Assembly: GCF_024868665.1 (NCBI RefSeq)
Contig: NW_026634365.1
Coordinates: forward strand, 39,597 to 103,596
Direction: 5' to 3'
Source of the DNA: Triplophysa rosa
Taxonomy: Eukaryota > Chordata > Actinopteri > Cypriniformes > Nemacheilidae
Length of the DNA: 64,000 bases
A program made the position numbers and the translations under genes. A model generated the notes under the pieces. It ran no database searches and had not been told where the DNA came from. It saw only the letters and a program-made list of their open reading frames with translations. Shown here piece after piece: positions 1-10,440 of this stretch. The stretch's first letter is position 1; each line of letters begins with the position of its first letter.

Positions 1-239
1 GCAGCCAGTGTTGGAGCGGTCGTATGTGCATCGACCCGAGGGGGACCACCCCCGCCGAGGATGCCATGTATCCCAGGAGCCTCTTGTTACAGGGGGGCCG
101 CTGGCTGTCTGATCTTCAGGCAGTTCAACACTGATCGGGCGCGCTAGTCAGTCGCGCTGCCTCTGGGAGGCCGCAAGGGTGCGGGCTTCCTCGTCACGGG
201 TCTCGCGCCCCCCCCCGGGGGGTGAGCGGGGCCGCTCGT

Positions 240-1000
240 GAGGACAGAGTCGAGTCCCATACCGAGAAAGAGGATGCTCTGCACCGGGGAGAGCTTGCTG
301 TTTTCTCAGTTGACCTGTAGCCCCACCGATCTAGGTGCCGGAGCACCATGTCCCTGTGTGTACACAACAGATCTCGAGAGTGTGCCAAAACTTGAGCCAG
401 TCGTCGAGATAGTTAGTACCCGCACACCTCCTTCCCTACGGGGAAGGAGGGCGGCTTCCACTACCTTCGTAAAGACTCGTGGAGACAGGGACAGACCGAA
501 GGGGAAAAGCCTGTACTGATATGCCCGTCCCTCGAACGCGAACCGTCGGAACGGCCGATGTCGAGGGAGGATCGAGACATGAAAGTACGCGTCCTCCAGG
601 TCGATTGCCATGAACCAGTCCTGACGCCTGACGGACGCCAGGATGCGCTTCTGCGTGACCCTCCTGAAAGGCAGCTAGTGTAGGTGCCTGTTCAGAACAC
701 GCAGATCCAAGATAGGTCGCAACCCTCCGCCTTTCTTGGGGACAATGAAGTACGGGCTGTAGAACCCGCTGAACATCTCGGCCGGTGGGACGGGCTCGAT
801 CGCTCCCTCAGAAGGGAGGCGACCTCCGCCCGAAGTGCGGGGGCATCCCTGCCTCTGACTGAGGTAAAAAGGACGCCCCGGAACTTGGGCGGATGTGTAG
901 CGAACTGAATCGCGTAGCCGAGACGGATTGTCTTCCTCAGCCAGCCTGACAGTCTGGGAAGCTGAGACCAGGCTCCCAGAACTGTGACAGGGGGACTAGA
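240..1000 (-). pseudogene. DIRS reverse transcriptase fragment, frameshifted
   Basis: Minus-strand remnant of a DIRS reverse transcriptase, which would copy the element RNA into DNA. The N-terminal block (about 830-1000) reads GYAIQFATHPPKFRG. The next block (306-611) reads AIDLEDAYFHVSI, carrying the first catalytic aspartate, then FPFGLSLSPRVFTK. The catalytic YLDD box is encoded at 400-411 but lies out of frame with the preceding block, apparently after a one-base deletion. Downstream sequence (240-388) continues in yet another frame. At least three frame breaks mean it is inactive. Confidence 0.85.
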
Positions 1001-1389
1001 GGTTTGGTCTGCTTCATCGCCCCCGCGGAGGGTGGTTCGATGGCTAGCAGTACGGATTCCTTGCCGGGGGAGGACCCCCGGGGAGGAGATCGGCTCTGCT
1101 GTTTTTCCTGCCTGGCGATTGTCCGGCTCGACGCACTGTCTGTCTGAGAGTGCTGAAGGCTGGTGTTTATACTCGACATTGCGCTTCGCCATGACGCAAC
1201 GTTGAGTTTGCCGTTCACCGCCGTGCAGAGGGTGAGAGCGGCTGTGGTAACCCAGAGAGAGAGGAAACTCTTCTTTTTTGAGAGTAAGTGGGCGCTAGCC
1301 TCCCGGAGGGGGCCAGCCGATGGAGAGACGGGGCAGGATCCGTCCCTATCCGACCTCTCAGCGATGTGGCTGGGGTCGGGCCCAATGGT

Positions 1390-2990
1390 AGCCTCAATCC
1401 CCCTGAGGTCTTCCCATGACAGCCGCTTTGCCGCGGCTGCTGATGGGGCGATGGTCTCCTCTTCGCTGTCTCCTCCAGGGGGGGCCGCCTGAGTGGGGGG
1501 CGCCAGAGCTGGAGGGCGTCGAAGAGGACCAGGGCTGCTGGGAAGCAGACAGTGCACGGGACTCGACGGCCGAGGCGGCCGAGTTGCAGCACGGAGGACT
1601 GCTTCGTACTGTCGAGAACCCTCCGGGGGAGGCCGCGTGCGGGTCTCGCGCCCCCCGACGGGCGGGGGGTGAGCGGGGCCGCTGCAGCGCGACAGTAACA
1701 CCAACCAGCCCCCCCTTGCGAGACGGGTGCGTCGAGAAAGCGGACCTTCTCAGCGTACTCATCTGCGCAAGGATCGGCCAGAGGAGTTTCTCATGGACCA
1801 CAAGTGTGGACATCGTCCGACCCAGGGCCCGCGTGATCACCTTGGTCGCCCATAGAGCGAGGTCGGTGGCGCCGCGGAGTTCCTGCATAAGCGCTGGGTC
1901 GGTCTTACCCTCGTGGAGCTCTCTCAACGCCCTGGCCTGGCAGGAGCCATAGCGTGGAGAGAGGAGGCAGCTTGGTCCGCCACAATGTAAGCTCTTGACA
2001 CCAGAGATGCCGAGACACCACATGCTTTGGACGGGAGTCTAGGTCGAGCCCCCCCCGTCAGGAAACCGACGTATCCTCCAGCTGTCTCAACCTCGAGGGA
2101 AGAGAGGGTGACAGAACTTTGTTTGACGTGAAACGTGCCGGGAAGGGGCGTTCCAGGTCTTACAAAGTTCCTCATGCACTTCCGGTAAACACGACACTGG
2201 GGGCGGGTGCGGCTTGGAGCCGTGCTCAAACCCGAGGCGCCATGTAGCCAGCCGCGAGCACCAGGAGAGGCAGTGCGGGCACTGCAACCCAACACTCACT
2301 GCGGCCCTGGAAAGCATGGCCGACATCTCGACGTCCGCTTTTTCCTGGGCTCGACCCCCCCGAGGGAGGGAGCCCGAGGAATCGTCGGAGTCGGATGGCA
2401 GTACGTCACCCCCCGATGCTGCAGGAGACATCTCATCATCACGCATCGTGTCCGAATACGTGATTGAGGAATAAGACGGCGGACCGTCTCCTGGGGAGCG
2501 GTCAGACGAGCGAAACGAGGTGTGAACGGTCCGTGAGCCCGTGGCTGGCGGATTATCGCTCACAGTAATCCCCATATCACCCTCGCTGCTTGCCGTAGCG
2601 GACGGCAGGGCCGTAGTCCTGCCGCCACTGAACGGGGAGCAAACGAGGTGGTGGCTGAGTCCCGTGGGAACACAGCCACCTGTGACGCAATGTCTGAATC
2701 GTCACCGCCCGCAGTGCGGGCAGGACGTATCCACAACGTCTGCCCCAGCGTACTGGAAGCAGGCATTGTGTCCGTCCCCCTCCTCGATGAGTGTGTTGCA
2801 CCCATGAGAATAGCGGGACAAGCCACGCTGGAGAAATTTGCTCTTTTAGAAAAGGAAATTGCTCGAACACCTCCGGAACTGCCCAGGGGAGAGTCACTGC
2901 AGGAAGGGACCGTCCGCTGTCCACGTCGTAGATTCCAGCAGAAAGAATGATCACCCAGATCGTAGAGAAGCTCATCAGATGTGTAGGCTC
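1390..2990 (-). pseudogene. DIRS gag-like ORF, frameshifted
   Basis: Minus-strand gag-like reading pieces spread over three frames. The N-terminal piece (2580-2850) has paired Cys/His residues like the zinc-knuckle-like start of fish DIRS gag (CPAILMGATH, then CLLPVRWG). The middle piece (2087-2575) is acidic and ends in a PEVHEELCKTW block typical of DIRS gag. The C-terminal piece (1394-2023) has ALRELHEGKTDPALMQELR, also typical. Gag would package the element RNA in particles. Several frameshifts separate the pieces, so no functional product is expected. Family assignment rests on remembered motif patterns, not a search. Confidence 0.75.
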
Positions 2991-3040
2991 TGAAGAACAA
3001 AAGGTGAATGAATGAGCACGTCGGCTTCCCTCTTATACCC

Positions 3041-3172
3041 GGACATCCGGGGAGGAGCCCGGCATGCAAATTCCATTCGCCAATTTTCATTGGCCTTTTC
3101 TAAATACTCAGAAGATGATAGGTTCTCAAGACAAACCCCATTCTGTCGGTTCGACACAACGTCGAGAGACCG
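3041..3172 (-). repeat. Inverted terminal repeat / leader of the DIRS element
   Basis: Outer end of the minus-strand DIRS copy. It contains the same ordered blocks as both ends of the DIRS copy at 30164-33513: 'ttatacccg', 'gcatgc', 'gatgataggttctcaa', then 'ctgtc' and 'acacaacgt'. Matching ends in opposite orientation are a hallmark of DIRS elements. Confidence 0.7.
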
Positions 3173-3319
3173 ACAGAAAGGGAACCATTGCTATGTGGGT
3201 CACTGTCCAAAAATCATCCTGGTCAATATTCAGATTGTTTTAATTTGCATTCATTTGATTTAAACATCCCTCACTCTAAATATTTACATTATTGACATTA
3301 TTGTGTTTTTTTTTCTTAC

Positions 3320-3682
3320 CATCGTAGCATAAGCAGTATAGAGTAAATTGGCATGGCAGATCATTCCACTTGTCATAATAAGATCCTATGCATTCCTGTT
3401 TTCCATTACTATTGCTTGGATCATCATTATAGAAATTTTCAAATGTCATATTCTCATCTTGATAAGACCACCTCCAGCTATTAATGTCATTGTACAGTCC
3501 AGTCCACACTAAAGATAAGGCAGGTTGAACTGCTGTTTGCAAATTTGTCCAGTCTTGAACGTTTTGAACAGTAGCCAGCTCAATGTAATTCTGTCTGCAA
3601 TAAGCTTGAGCCTCATCCCAGTTCTTCTGCTCCTGGATCAGAACATACTCACGTAAGATGCTTTGAGTAAACGGACAAAGTC
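3320..3682 (-). CDS. C-type lectin-like domain exon
   Basis: One complete exon of 363 bp on the minus strand. The acceptor (tccatcag, just right of 3682) and donor (gtaagaaa, just left of 3320) are both good, and both borders are phase 1, as in fish C-type lectin genes. The product has the lectin-fold order: Cys near the start (LCPFTQ), W-DEAQAYCRQ helix, WTGLYNDINSWRWS core, then CIGSYYDKWNDLPC and a final LYCLCYD. WND matches a residue set used for calcium/sugar binding, but no EPN or QPD motif is seen, so sugar binding is uncertain. A matching signal-peptide exon lies 20 kb upstream on the same strand (23417-23450). The gene may be partial: no other exon is visible between them or to the left, where DIRS DNA starts. 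Confidence 0.85.
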
Positions 3683-5769
3683 CTGATGGAGAAAAAAAGA
3701 AAAAAAATTGTGACCAATTTATTTCAATATATTTTTAGGGGTTATATTTTTGAATTTTTAGGAACTGACATTAGGGGTCCCTATAAGAAACTTTAAAATA
3801 TTGATCTGGGTCATGACGCCGACCAGAGCAGGCACAGACTGGCCTGGGCATGTTACTTGTGGGCGCAACATCATCACCTGTGTACTCCAGTATTGAGTAG
3901 AATGTGGTCTCCACAGAGTCGTTTTCCAGTACTGTCCTTACAGTGCCTGGGGGCTATCTCACTAACACTCAGAGAAGAAGGCCGCTGCTCTCTACCCCTT
4001 TGGAAAAGATCAAGGAGATGCGTAACTCCAGTGTCTGAGTGAGGAGGTATGAGAGGGAGGCTGGGTGGGTGGGAGTTTAGGATTGTTTTTTAGGATTCCC
4101 AGCACCGGGAATGCGAAGGAACTGGCTCAAGCACCTCAGATGGAAGATGAGATTCCTCATTCACAGGGCCAATGGTGAAGGCTGATCCATTATTTACCAG
4201 AACCCACTCCACAAACATGGTCAAAATTCCCCAGAGGACCATCCCCAGACAAACTAGCTTTGGTAGTAGTGATGTTAGACTCTTGAACGAATCATTCTTT
4301 AGAGCTGGTTATGACCTGTTCTCAGAAAGCAGCTGGTCGAGCCGGTTCACGAAATAGAACTGAATCGAAAGTCACTTCCAGGTTGATGCAGCGCGACTTA
4401 AAGTGGTCATATGGCGCGAACACGTGTTTTTCTGTGTCTTTGGTGTGTTAAGTTGCACATGCATGTATTAGTCACGTAAAATTGCAAAAATTAAAGCGGC
4501 AACGAGTAACTTTTTGACCTTAAAATAATGTCTCAAATTATTTTAGTGGTGGGACAACTTTTAACTGGACGAATTTTACTGCCGTTACTACCTAAGCAGC
4601 CTCCTATCGGCTGAAATTGCACTTTAACTTTGGTGTTCGGGCCGGTACAAGCCCCGCCTATCCCCTGCTTTACGGCATATGTCATGTTTTAGTCGTAGCC
4701 TGGGAGAAGTTGGCCTACAGCAGAGCTAACAGTAAGATGAAACTATCCAAAACATCACCATGGCAGAGCCAGAGTGATCGGACACGAGGCCGGTCACGAA
4801 TCAATATCGGATGGGCTTACACTCGGTGGCGCGAGCAGCAAGAGGCAATGGGTTGCCAGACCTAGCGGTCCTGCTCCTGGATTTGTAAGTGTTATTGTAC
4901 ATTTTTTGTTACTGTCCTGTACTTTTGAACGTATTTGTTATTAGTCTGTGTCATTGGCGCAACACCAGTTCGCACTTTATAAGCGTAAGGTAGCTGAGAG
5001 ATAATATATGGTTGCGGTTGTCAATAGCTAGCATGTTGTCGTGTCTCGTCATGAATGTGTGCAGTGCTTGTAAATAAAGACTGAAAAACCACACTAAACA
5101 TGTTGTGGTAAAAAGTAGCAGATTATTTTGTTCAGACCAGTAAACCACACAAATGTTGAACAGTTCAATCATTGATTAGGCTAATGTTGTCGTTATATAT
5201 ATATGTACATGCTATGCACTGTTTTCATACCGACTTGACTGTAGTTATAACATATATTACACAAAACACAACGCCTGGTCGCGATTGTGTTTAGTGACTT
5301 CCGATATAATAACAAAAGAAAAGTACTATAGGTTACAAAACACATTCAAGTCCATGCGTTGTGTTTCGGGTAAATACAAATGTTCCATGTAGCTAGCACG
5401 CTCTGTGCTAACTTCTAACAATCAGCTGCTACCCTCGAGTCTACATTGAGGTTGTAGTATAGCCCTGTAGTACAGCCCATAGTGTTGGTACCCATGTGGT
5501 ATGCTATGCTATGATACAACCTTATAAACGTATGACAATGTATGCTGTATAAGCTACTATGGACATTGTTGCCTTGTTAATACAACATAATTTCACGAGT
5601 TCGCCTCGCACATAATAAGGTGGAACGGATAGTATGCGTATCTGGCGTGCTGTCCCGGGGCGAGGACTCCGAGCTTGGTGATTCTCCACGAACTCGGAGC
5701 ACCTGTCCCTTGACCGGGGAGAGGGCGCGGTGTGTGCCCAAACCCGGAGCATACCCCCCAAAATGCAAA
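3683..5769. other. Non-coding stretch, no recognised gene
   Basis: Intron or intergenic DNA. I see no convincing exon. There is a short TA run near 5197-5207 and no long direct or inverted repeat that I could recognise. Short open frames here look like chance. Confidence 0.5.
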
Positions 5770-5777
5770 TGGTGCGG

Positions 5778-5928
5778 GACAGCAGCCTGAGCAACGTATC
5801 CTCAAAAGAGACTGGCTTGAGTTGGCGAGGTGCTGGCCCAGTTTGGGGCGGGGACAGCAGCCTGAGCAACGTATCCCCAAAAGAGGCTGGCTTGAGTTGG
5901 CGAGGTGCTGGCCCAGCTTGGGGCAGGG
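5778..5928. repeat. Two-copy tandem repeat, about 75 bp unit
   Basis: The block beginning 'gacagcagcctgagcaacg' occurs at about 5778 and again at about 5852, each followed by 'ggcttgagttggcgaggtg' and 'tgctggccca'. The two copies differ at only a few bases. Confidence 0.85.
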
Positions 5929-5979
5929 GCTAGTGTGTCTGTTGCGGCGAGGAAGAAAGATGAGGTTTCTAGTGGAGCT

Positions 5980-6350
5980 TGCACTACTGCGGTAGTGCGG
6001 AGTAGAGATCGGGCTCCTGGGGAAGCGAATGAGGTGGTGGCTGCAGTGGCCTCCGAAGTAGTGTCTGCTGCAGCAGAGCATGGGATGGAAGCACGGGCCC
6101 CACCGCGATACTGGCTTCTGTAGGTTTGGTGACTGCTGCGGCAGTACAAAAGACGGAAGCACGAGCACCTGCGGGGCCGGTCGCAGCGGCGATACTCACT
6201 TCTGGGGAAGTTGTGTCTGCTGCGGCAGAGCATGGGCTGGAAGCACGGGCCTTTGCGGGGGCGGTCGCTGCTGTGATACTGGCTTCTAGGGAAGTTATGT
6301 CTGTTGCGGCAGAGCATGGGCTGAAAGCACGGGCCCCTGCGGGGGTGACA
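5980..6350. repeat. GC-rich degenerate tandem repeat
   Basis: About four degenerate units of roughly 70-95 bp, each carrying 'gcggcagagcatgggctg' or a close variant, then 'gaagcacggg', 'gcggtcgc' and 'atactggcttct'. Composition is much more GC-rich than the flanks. Open frames on both strands are a by-product of the repeat. Confidence 0.75.
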
Positions 6351-6433
6351 CTGGCTGTTGGAGGACAGGAGAAGCCTGGTCAGTGGTTGAAAGGTTGGTG
6401 CTAAATGATTTGAGTGATGAGGGTCCGGTGGGC

Positions 6434-7200
6434 TTATCTGATGATGGAGCGGTCTGACTGGATGTAAATTTTGAAAGGCTTTTTTTGGACGGCCGTGGTT
6501 GCCTCACCTATGCAGAAGGAATGGCTGGTAATGGAAAATGTAGATGAAGTGGCCTCTCCTGGCCTGATCCGTCTTGCTTGATTAATTAAGTATGCGATTG
6601 TCTCCGAATCTAGCACTGACAGGTCGGAGATGGTGGGGTGGGGTGAGCTGAGGGATCGAAGTTGGAAGTGGTGGAGATTTTTGAGCCTCTGAGAAATCTG
6701 AAGAAAGCCAGGATAGCCTCTGCAGAGGGTGGGAACACATTTTGTCAATACTTCTAGGGTTATGGGTTGCCTGGCATCTGGGCGGGTGGGTTGGGCTTTC
6801 TGGATACCTTTGATGAGCATGGCTGTTTGGGAGCTGGCTATGTCTGGGGAGGCTGCGTTAAAAATGAGCTTGTGGAAAAATTGCACTCCACCCAGGTAGC
6901 CTTTGATTGAGCTGGCTTGGAGGTTTTTGATGATGTTGAGGAAGGAGATGAAGGAAGTGATGGTGAGGAGAGAAGAATCTGGGAAGGTGAGATTATAAAT
7001 GTGGTGGAATTTTTGAAATTCCTCCATGCAGTCAGATAGGACGGATTGGACGATGGACTTGAGAAAGGCATCTAGCAGGGTTTTTAGAGGGTGGTTCATT
7101 CGAAGATCAGCTCCGAATAAGGAGGGACAAGCTTTGGCAGGGGGTCCGCTTCTGGAACTAACAGACTGAATTTCTGCTGGAGGCCAGGGCCTGTGTCGCT
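6434..7200 (-). pseudogene. Tyrosine-recombinase fragment of a Ngaro/DIRS-like element
   Basis: Minus-strand frame whose first part resembles the N-terminal (core-binding) domain of the tyrosine recombinases in Ngaro/DIRS-like retroelements: ITSFISFLNIIKNLQASSIK, GYLGGVQFFHKLIF, then MLIKGIQKAQPTRPDARQPI. The catalytic half (Arg, His-x-x-Arg, Tyr) is not seen; after about 6640 the frame turns Ser/Pro-rich and runs into the GC-rich tandem repeats. A linker typical of the RNase H to recombinase join (LVPEADPLPK) is readable just upstream in another frame (about 7130-7160). Probably a dead retroelement piece; a domesticated recombinase-like gene cannot be excluded. Confidence 0.6.
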
Positions 7201-7218
7201 AGCGGAAGCAACCTCTTG

Positions 7219-7705
7219 CTAGTAGACGACAGCGGTGCCGCTGGCCATGAGCTTGTGGAGGGGAAGGAGTGCATGTAATCTCGGGCCGTTGACAAAGGCA
7301 GATGGATAGTCAGGAGGGGAGGTAGCCAGGGCATGTGCTGCTAATGGAGGCAGCCTCACGCTTGGGTCGTCTCCTGGGGCAAAGGTGAAAGAAAAGTAAA
7401 GATAGGTCTGCGCCACCAGCGGAGGCATGCTCGCGCTGCTGAGGTGGCTTGTGGCGGTGTGGACCAGCATGGTGCTGGGAAGGTGCTCGGAAGGTGCTCG
7501 TCTGAGTGGAGAAGCGGTCGGGGGATAGCAGTGGCGGAGTCTGGGGCACAGCCCGGGCTTGCCGAGGGCCTGCTACTGCAGCCTGACTACCGTAGGCCAT
7601 TTTTTGTGAGGGCAGGAGCCGGGTGTTTTGATCAGGAGGTGTAGCCGGACCTTTTATACTGAAGATCTGGGGACTTTGTCCGCTTTCTGGCCAGGGACTG
7701 CCCAA
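7219..7705 (-). other. Pro/Ser/His-rich open frames upstream of the recombinase fragment
   Basis: Two overlapping minus-strand frames, rich in Pro, Ser, Ala and His. I recognise no domain. Position suggests they belong to the same element as the recombinase fragment at 6434-7200, but they could be chance frames in GC-rich DNA. Confidence 0.3.
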
Positions 7706-8753
7706 GTGCCCATGTGACTGTCAGGTATGCAATGATGTTTAGTTTCGCATGGCAAAATGTTTATGAGCGTAGAAATGCCACTGCAATAACAGACCGTTGT
7801 GTGTTCACTAAGGTTTCAAAGGTTTACGACAATCATTGTGAGTATATGTCGATCGTGATGAGTTCTTGTGTATGTGATACCTGAGCTTTGCAGACTGAGT
7901 GTAGCCAACGTGTGCATGATGCCTAGCTATATGCGCGAGCAGAGAGATGCAGAGAGTGAGCATGTCACAGTCACCCAAACGTTCACAAGTATGCAATAAA
8001 ATGCTGTTAAATCGTCAGATTGCTGTGCGCATCTGTTTGCGTCTAGCACAATTACATTCACAGAGTTCACATTTATAGCTGGGGTCATGAGTCCAAGATG
8101 CAGTTGTGTTCGTGTTGTGCAGACAAGAGACGAGGGAGATCTTGCGTTTAAAGGACTGGTCGAGTATGCTGATACATTCCGCTGTTTACATTCACTTAGA
8201 TGTAATGGCTGTGTGAGTTATTTTGGGCAAGACGTGAGTAGGAACAGGACGCCATGTAGAAAACTTATGCACGCTGGATACAGTCAGGTTGTAGTTAACC
8301 AGCAGGCACTCTTGGAAGCGCCGTTTATATGTACTACTCTCCAGTAAGCTTAAGGTCGGCTCACTGTCGCTCACTGAACAGTACAGGCAAAAAAGTGTGC
8401 CCATGCTGACAAGTGATATCACACGCTCGAGTGCAGCAATGGCAACGCAAGGTGAACAGATGATAAAGCTAAAGATATTTTTGGAAGTAGAGAGATTGTA
8501 CTCACCAAGCTCCTTGCGTATCGGCATGCTCGGCGGTTCAAAAACGAATACACATTTATGGATTACAAATAGTAACAGTATCAGTAATATGGCATGAAAT
8601 TCAAGTTGATTAAAGCGACAGAATGGAACGACTGAATGAATTGTTTCACCCAAGATGATTTGAATGAAATGGCTGTACATATACGAAAGTGAAACAAACT
8701 AATTTTTATGATACGAGTGAACAGTTACAACGTATAGCACGTATATTGGGTCG
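7706..8753. other. Non-coding stretch, no recognised gene
   Basis: Only short frames with no recognisable protein. No clear repeats found by eye. Confidence 0.45.
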
Positions 8754-9065
8754 AAAGGGGCAAAGCTTATGCGCAACTAGTTAATAATAGCTCAGATACT
8801 TGCATTAGCTTCTTTGTTTCTCGGGACACGTGCTGGCGTGCGTATCAAAGGGTCCTGATGTGTTCAGAGCAAGCCGTGAGTCCATCGGATTTAGCTGAAG
8901 CAAACTGCCGGAAGAAGCTGTCTCCGAGGAGAGACAGGTCTCGAGAGGTTGAAAGAACACGAGCGAGCCTTTGATATGCGCGCCAGCACATCTCCCGAGA
9001 AACAAAGAAGCCAATGCAAGTATCTGAGCTATTGTTAACTAGTTGCGTATAAGCTTTGCCCCTTT
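8754..9065. mobile_element. 312-bp palindromic MITE-like element
   Basis: The left arm from 8754 (aaaggggcaaagcttatgcg) and the right arm ending at 9065 are reverse complements over about 98 bases with roughly ten mismatches, around a spacer of about 115 bp. The terminal 'aaaggggcaaagctta' is perfect. No clear target-site duplication: flanks are 'ggtcg' and 'taaat'. Foldback DNA transposon is the likely identity; family unknown. Confidence 0.8.
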
Positions 9066-9783
9066 TAAATAAGGAGATTTGTCCTTGATGGTTCGTGTAG
9101 ATGTGAATAGCTGATTTAATACTGCCATTTTCTTTGCTTTATCTATTTCTTTCATTCTCTACTGTTTTTACGTTTTTGTGTTTGTTTGTTAATGTTTGGT
9201 TTTGTCAGCTAGTTGATTTTATTTCCTTAGTGTAGATAAATAAACCGCATGTGTATCCACGCTCAAATTGTTTCTGTGTTTATTTATCACATATCAACGT
9301 CACTTAAACTGCTTGATTTCGTTAAGAGTTCTGAAGTGGTACTGTACTACAGTAAGAATATTGTTTTTCCAGGCCAGGGGAGTAATATTTCTTAGAGTTG
9401 ATATACGATCTGCTGATCACTCGGTGGACGAGTGTATTTAGTTTGTCGTTGTTATTAACTCTGCTGCATCAGATAAAGTGTATAAAATAATTGATGGTTA
9501 ATCACCATTAATTATTTGTAAGTTACTGTGCTTAAACTCATAGTTTCCCCGAAATACACTACATAATTGGTGGAGGGAATGCGGGCGCAGTTTTAAACCT
9601 TGTTTTGTGAGCAGAACTCAGTGACTATTGATGTGTGTTTCTATGGGTGTATATTGAAACCGAATACTCTTTTAAATGGCACTTTATTTATGAATGAAGG
9701 TGTGGACCCACCCACCTATCCTTGGTAGACTCTTGAGCTTCTCGCAGAGAAAACCTCAGCCTCTGTCAAAGATTTAGTGACAA
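9066..9783. other. Non-coding stretch with LTR-like signals
   Basis: Contains a possible polyadenylation signal (aataaa, 9238-9243) in T-rich DNA, and at 9567-9587 a sequence starting TTGGTGGAGGGAATGCGGGC that has the position and TGG start of a retroelement primer-binding site. I could not match it to a tRNA. No paired LTR was found, so an LTR identity is only a possibility. Confidence 0.3.
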
Positions 9784-10440
9784 TATAAAGACGAAGAAAT
9801 CTCTTTATAGCGGACTATACTATTTATTTAACCGCCCTAAATTGAGCGAAGAAATCCTCTTTTAGCGCGAAGAAGGTAGAGCGAGACTCGCTCCATTAAG
9901 TTACTGCGCCGAAACAGCCTATGTGACCTATTTAGGAAAAGCCCAAGGTACTGTTAATGATGGTTAAGTAACTGCAGTTCAATGTGACCCTATAAAACGA
10001 AGAAATCTTTTATAGAGAGTCCCGATATCGTTTGACCGCCCTAATCTGAGCGAAGAAATCCTCTTGTTAGCGCGAAGGAAATAGTGGAGCGAATTTCCTC
10101 CCTAGTTCGTTGTACGGCCGAATTATGTGTAAATTAGATTGAAGCACTGCGTGTTCCAATGTTTCATCTAAGACACACCGCTTCCCGAAGTTTAACCATT
10201 AGACTAGCTACCTAATGCGTGCTTTCTCGTTTTCTCTTTGAGTAGACAAGGCGAAGGGATACTGTTTTACTGTATATGTACTGTACTGTATATTGTATAG
10301 TTAAACAGTAGATGACGACCGTTTAAAGGGGAGTGTGATAAAAATCTTGATCAAGTGTTTTATTTGTTTTTATGTTATGGTCGGCAAAGAATCCCGACCA
10401 AGTACACAAATAACTTTCAGGACGGCGAAGAAATCCCGTT
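9784..10440. other. Array of six hairpins sharing the loop CGAAGAAATC
   Basis: Six stem-loops have the same or nearly the same loop on different stems. (1) 9784-9809, stem TATAAAGA/TCTTTATA. (2) 9837-9865, CTAAA and GAG paired around a small internal loop. (3) 9990-10015, stem CTATAAAA/TTTTATAG. (4) 10041-10070, CTAA and GAG paired. (5) 10378-10400, stem TGGTCGG/CCGACCA with loop CAAAGAATC. (6) 10421-10440, GACGG/CCGTT including one G-T pair. Hairpins 1-2 and 3-4 lie in two diverged copies of a unit about 205 bp apart, each second hairpin preceded by 'gaccgcccta' or 'aaccgcccta'. A further stem GGAAAT/ATTTCC follows at 10077-10098. Stems changed while pairing was kept. Whether it acts as RNA or DNA, and on which strand, is unknown. 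Confidence 0.75.

Larger units (their letters stand above)
1..3172 (-). mobile_element. DIRS-type retrotransposon, degenerate, runs off the left edge
   Basis: Tyrosine-recombinase retrotransposon read on the minus strand from about 3170 towards base 1. Visible parts in coding order are an inverted terminal repeat with promoter-like leader (3041-3172), a gag-like region (about 1390-2990) and a reverse transcriptase (about 240-1000). RNase H and recombinase would lie outside the window. The terminal repeat resembles those of the second DIRS copy at 30.2-33.5 kb (the block around 'gatgataggttctcaa' is shared). Many frame changes show it is dead. Confidence 0.85.

Noticed and set aside
5593..6317. 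Long minus-strand proteins with repeated motifs
   Set aside because: They are by-products of the GC-rich tandem repeats; no domain, no splice support.
10326..10334. Polypurine tract (aaaggggag) followed by TG, read as the start of a 3' LTR
   Set aside because: The hairpin array continues beyond it and no matching 5' LTR was found, so I do not call an LTR here.
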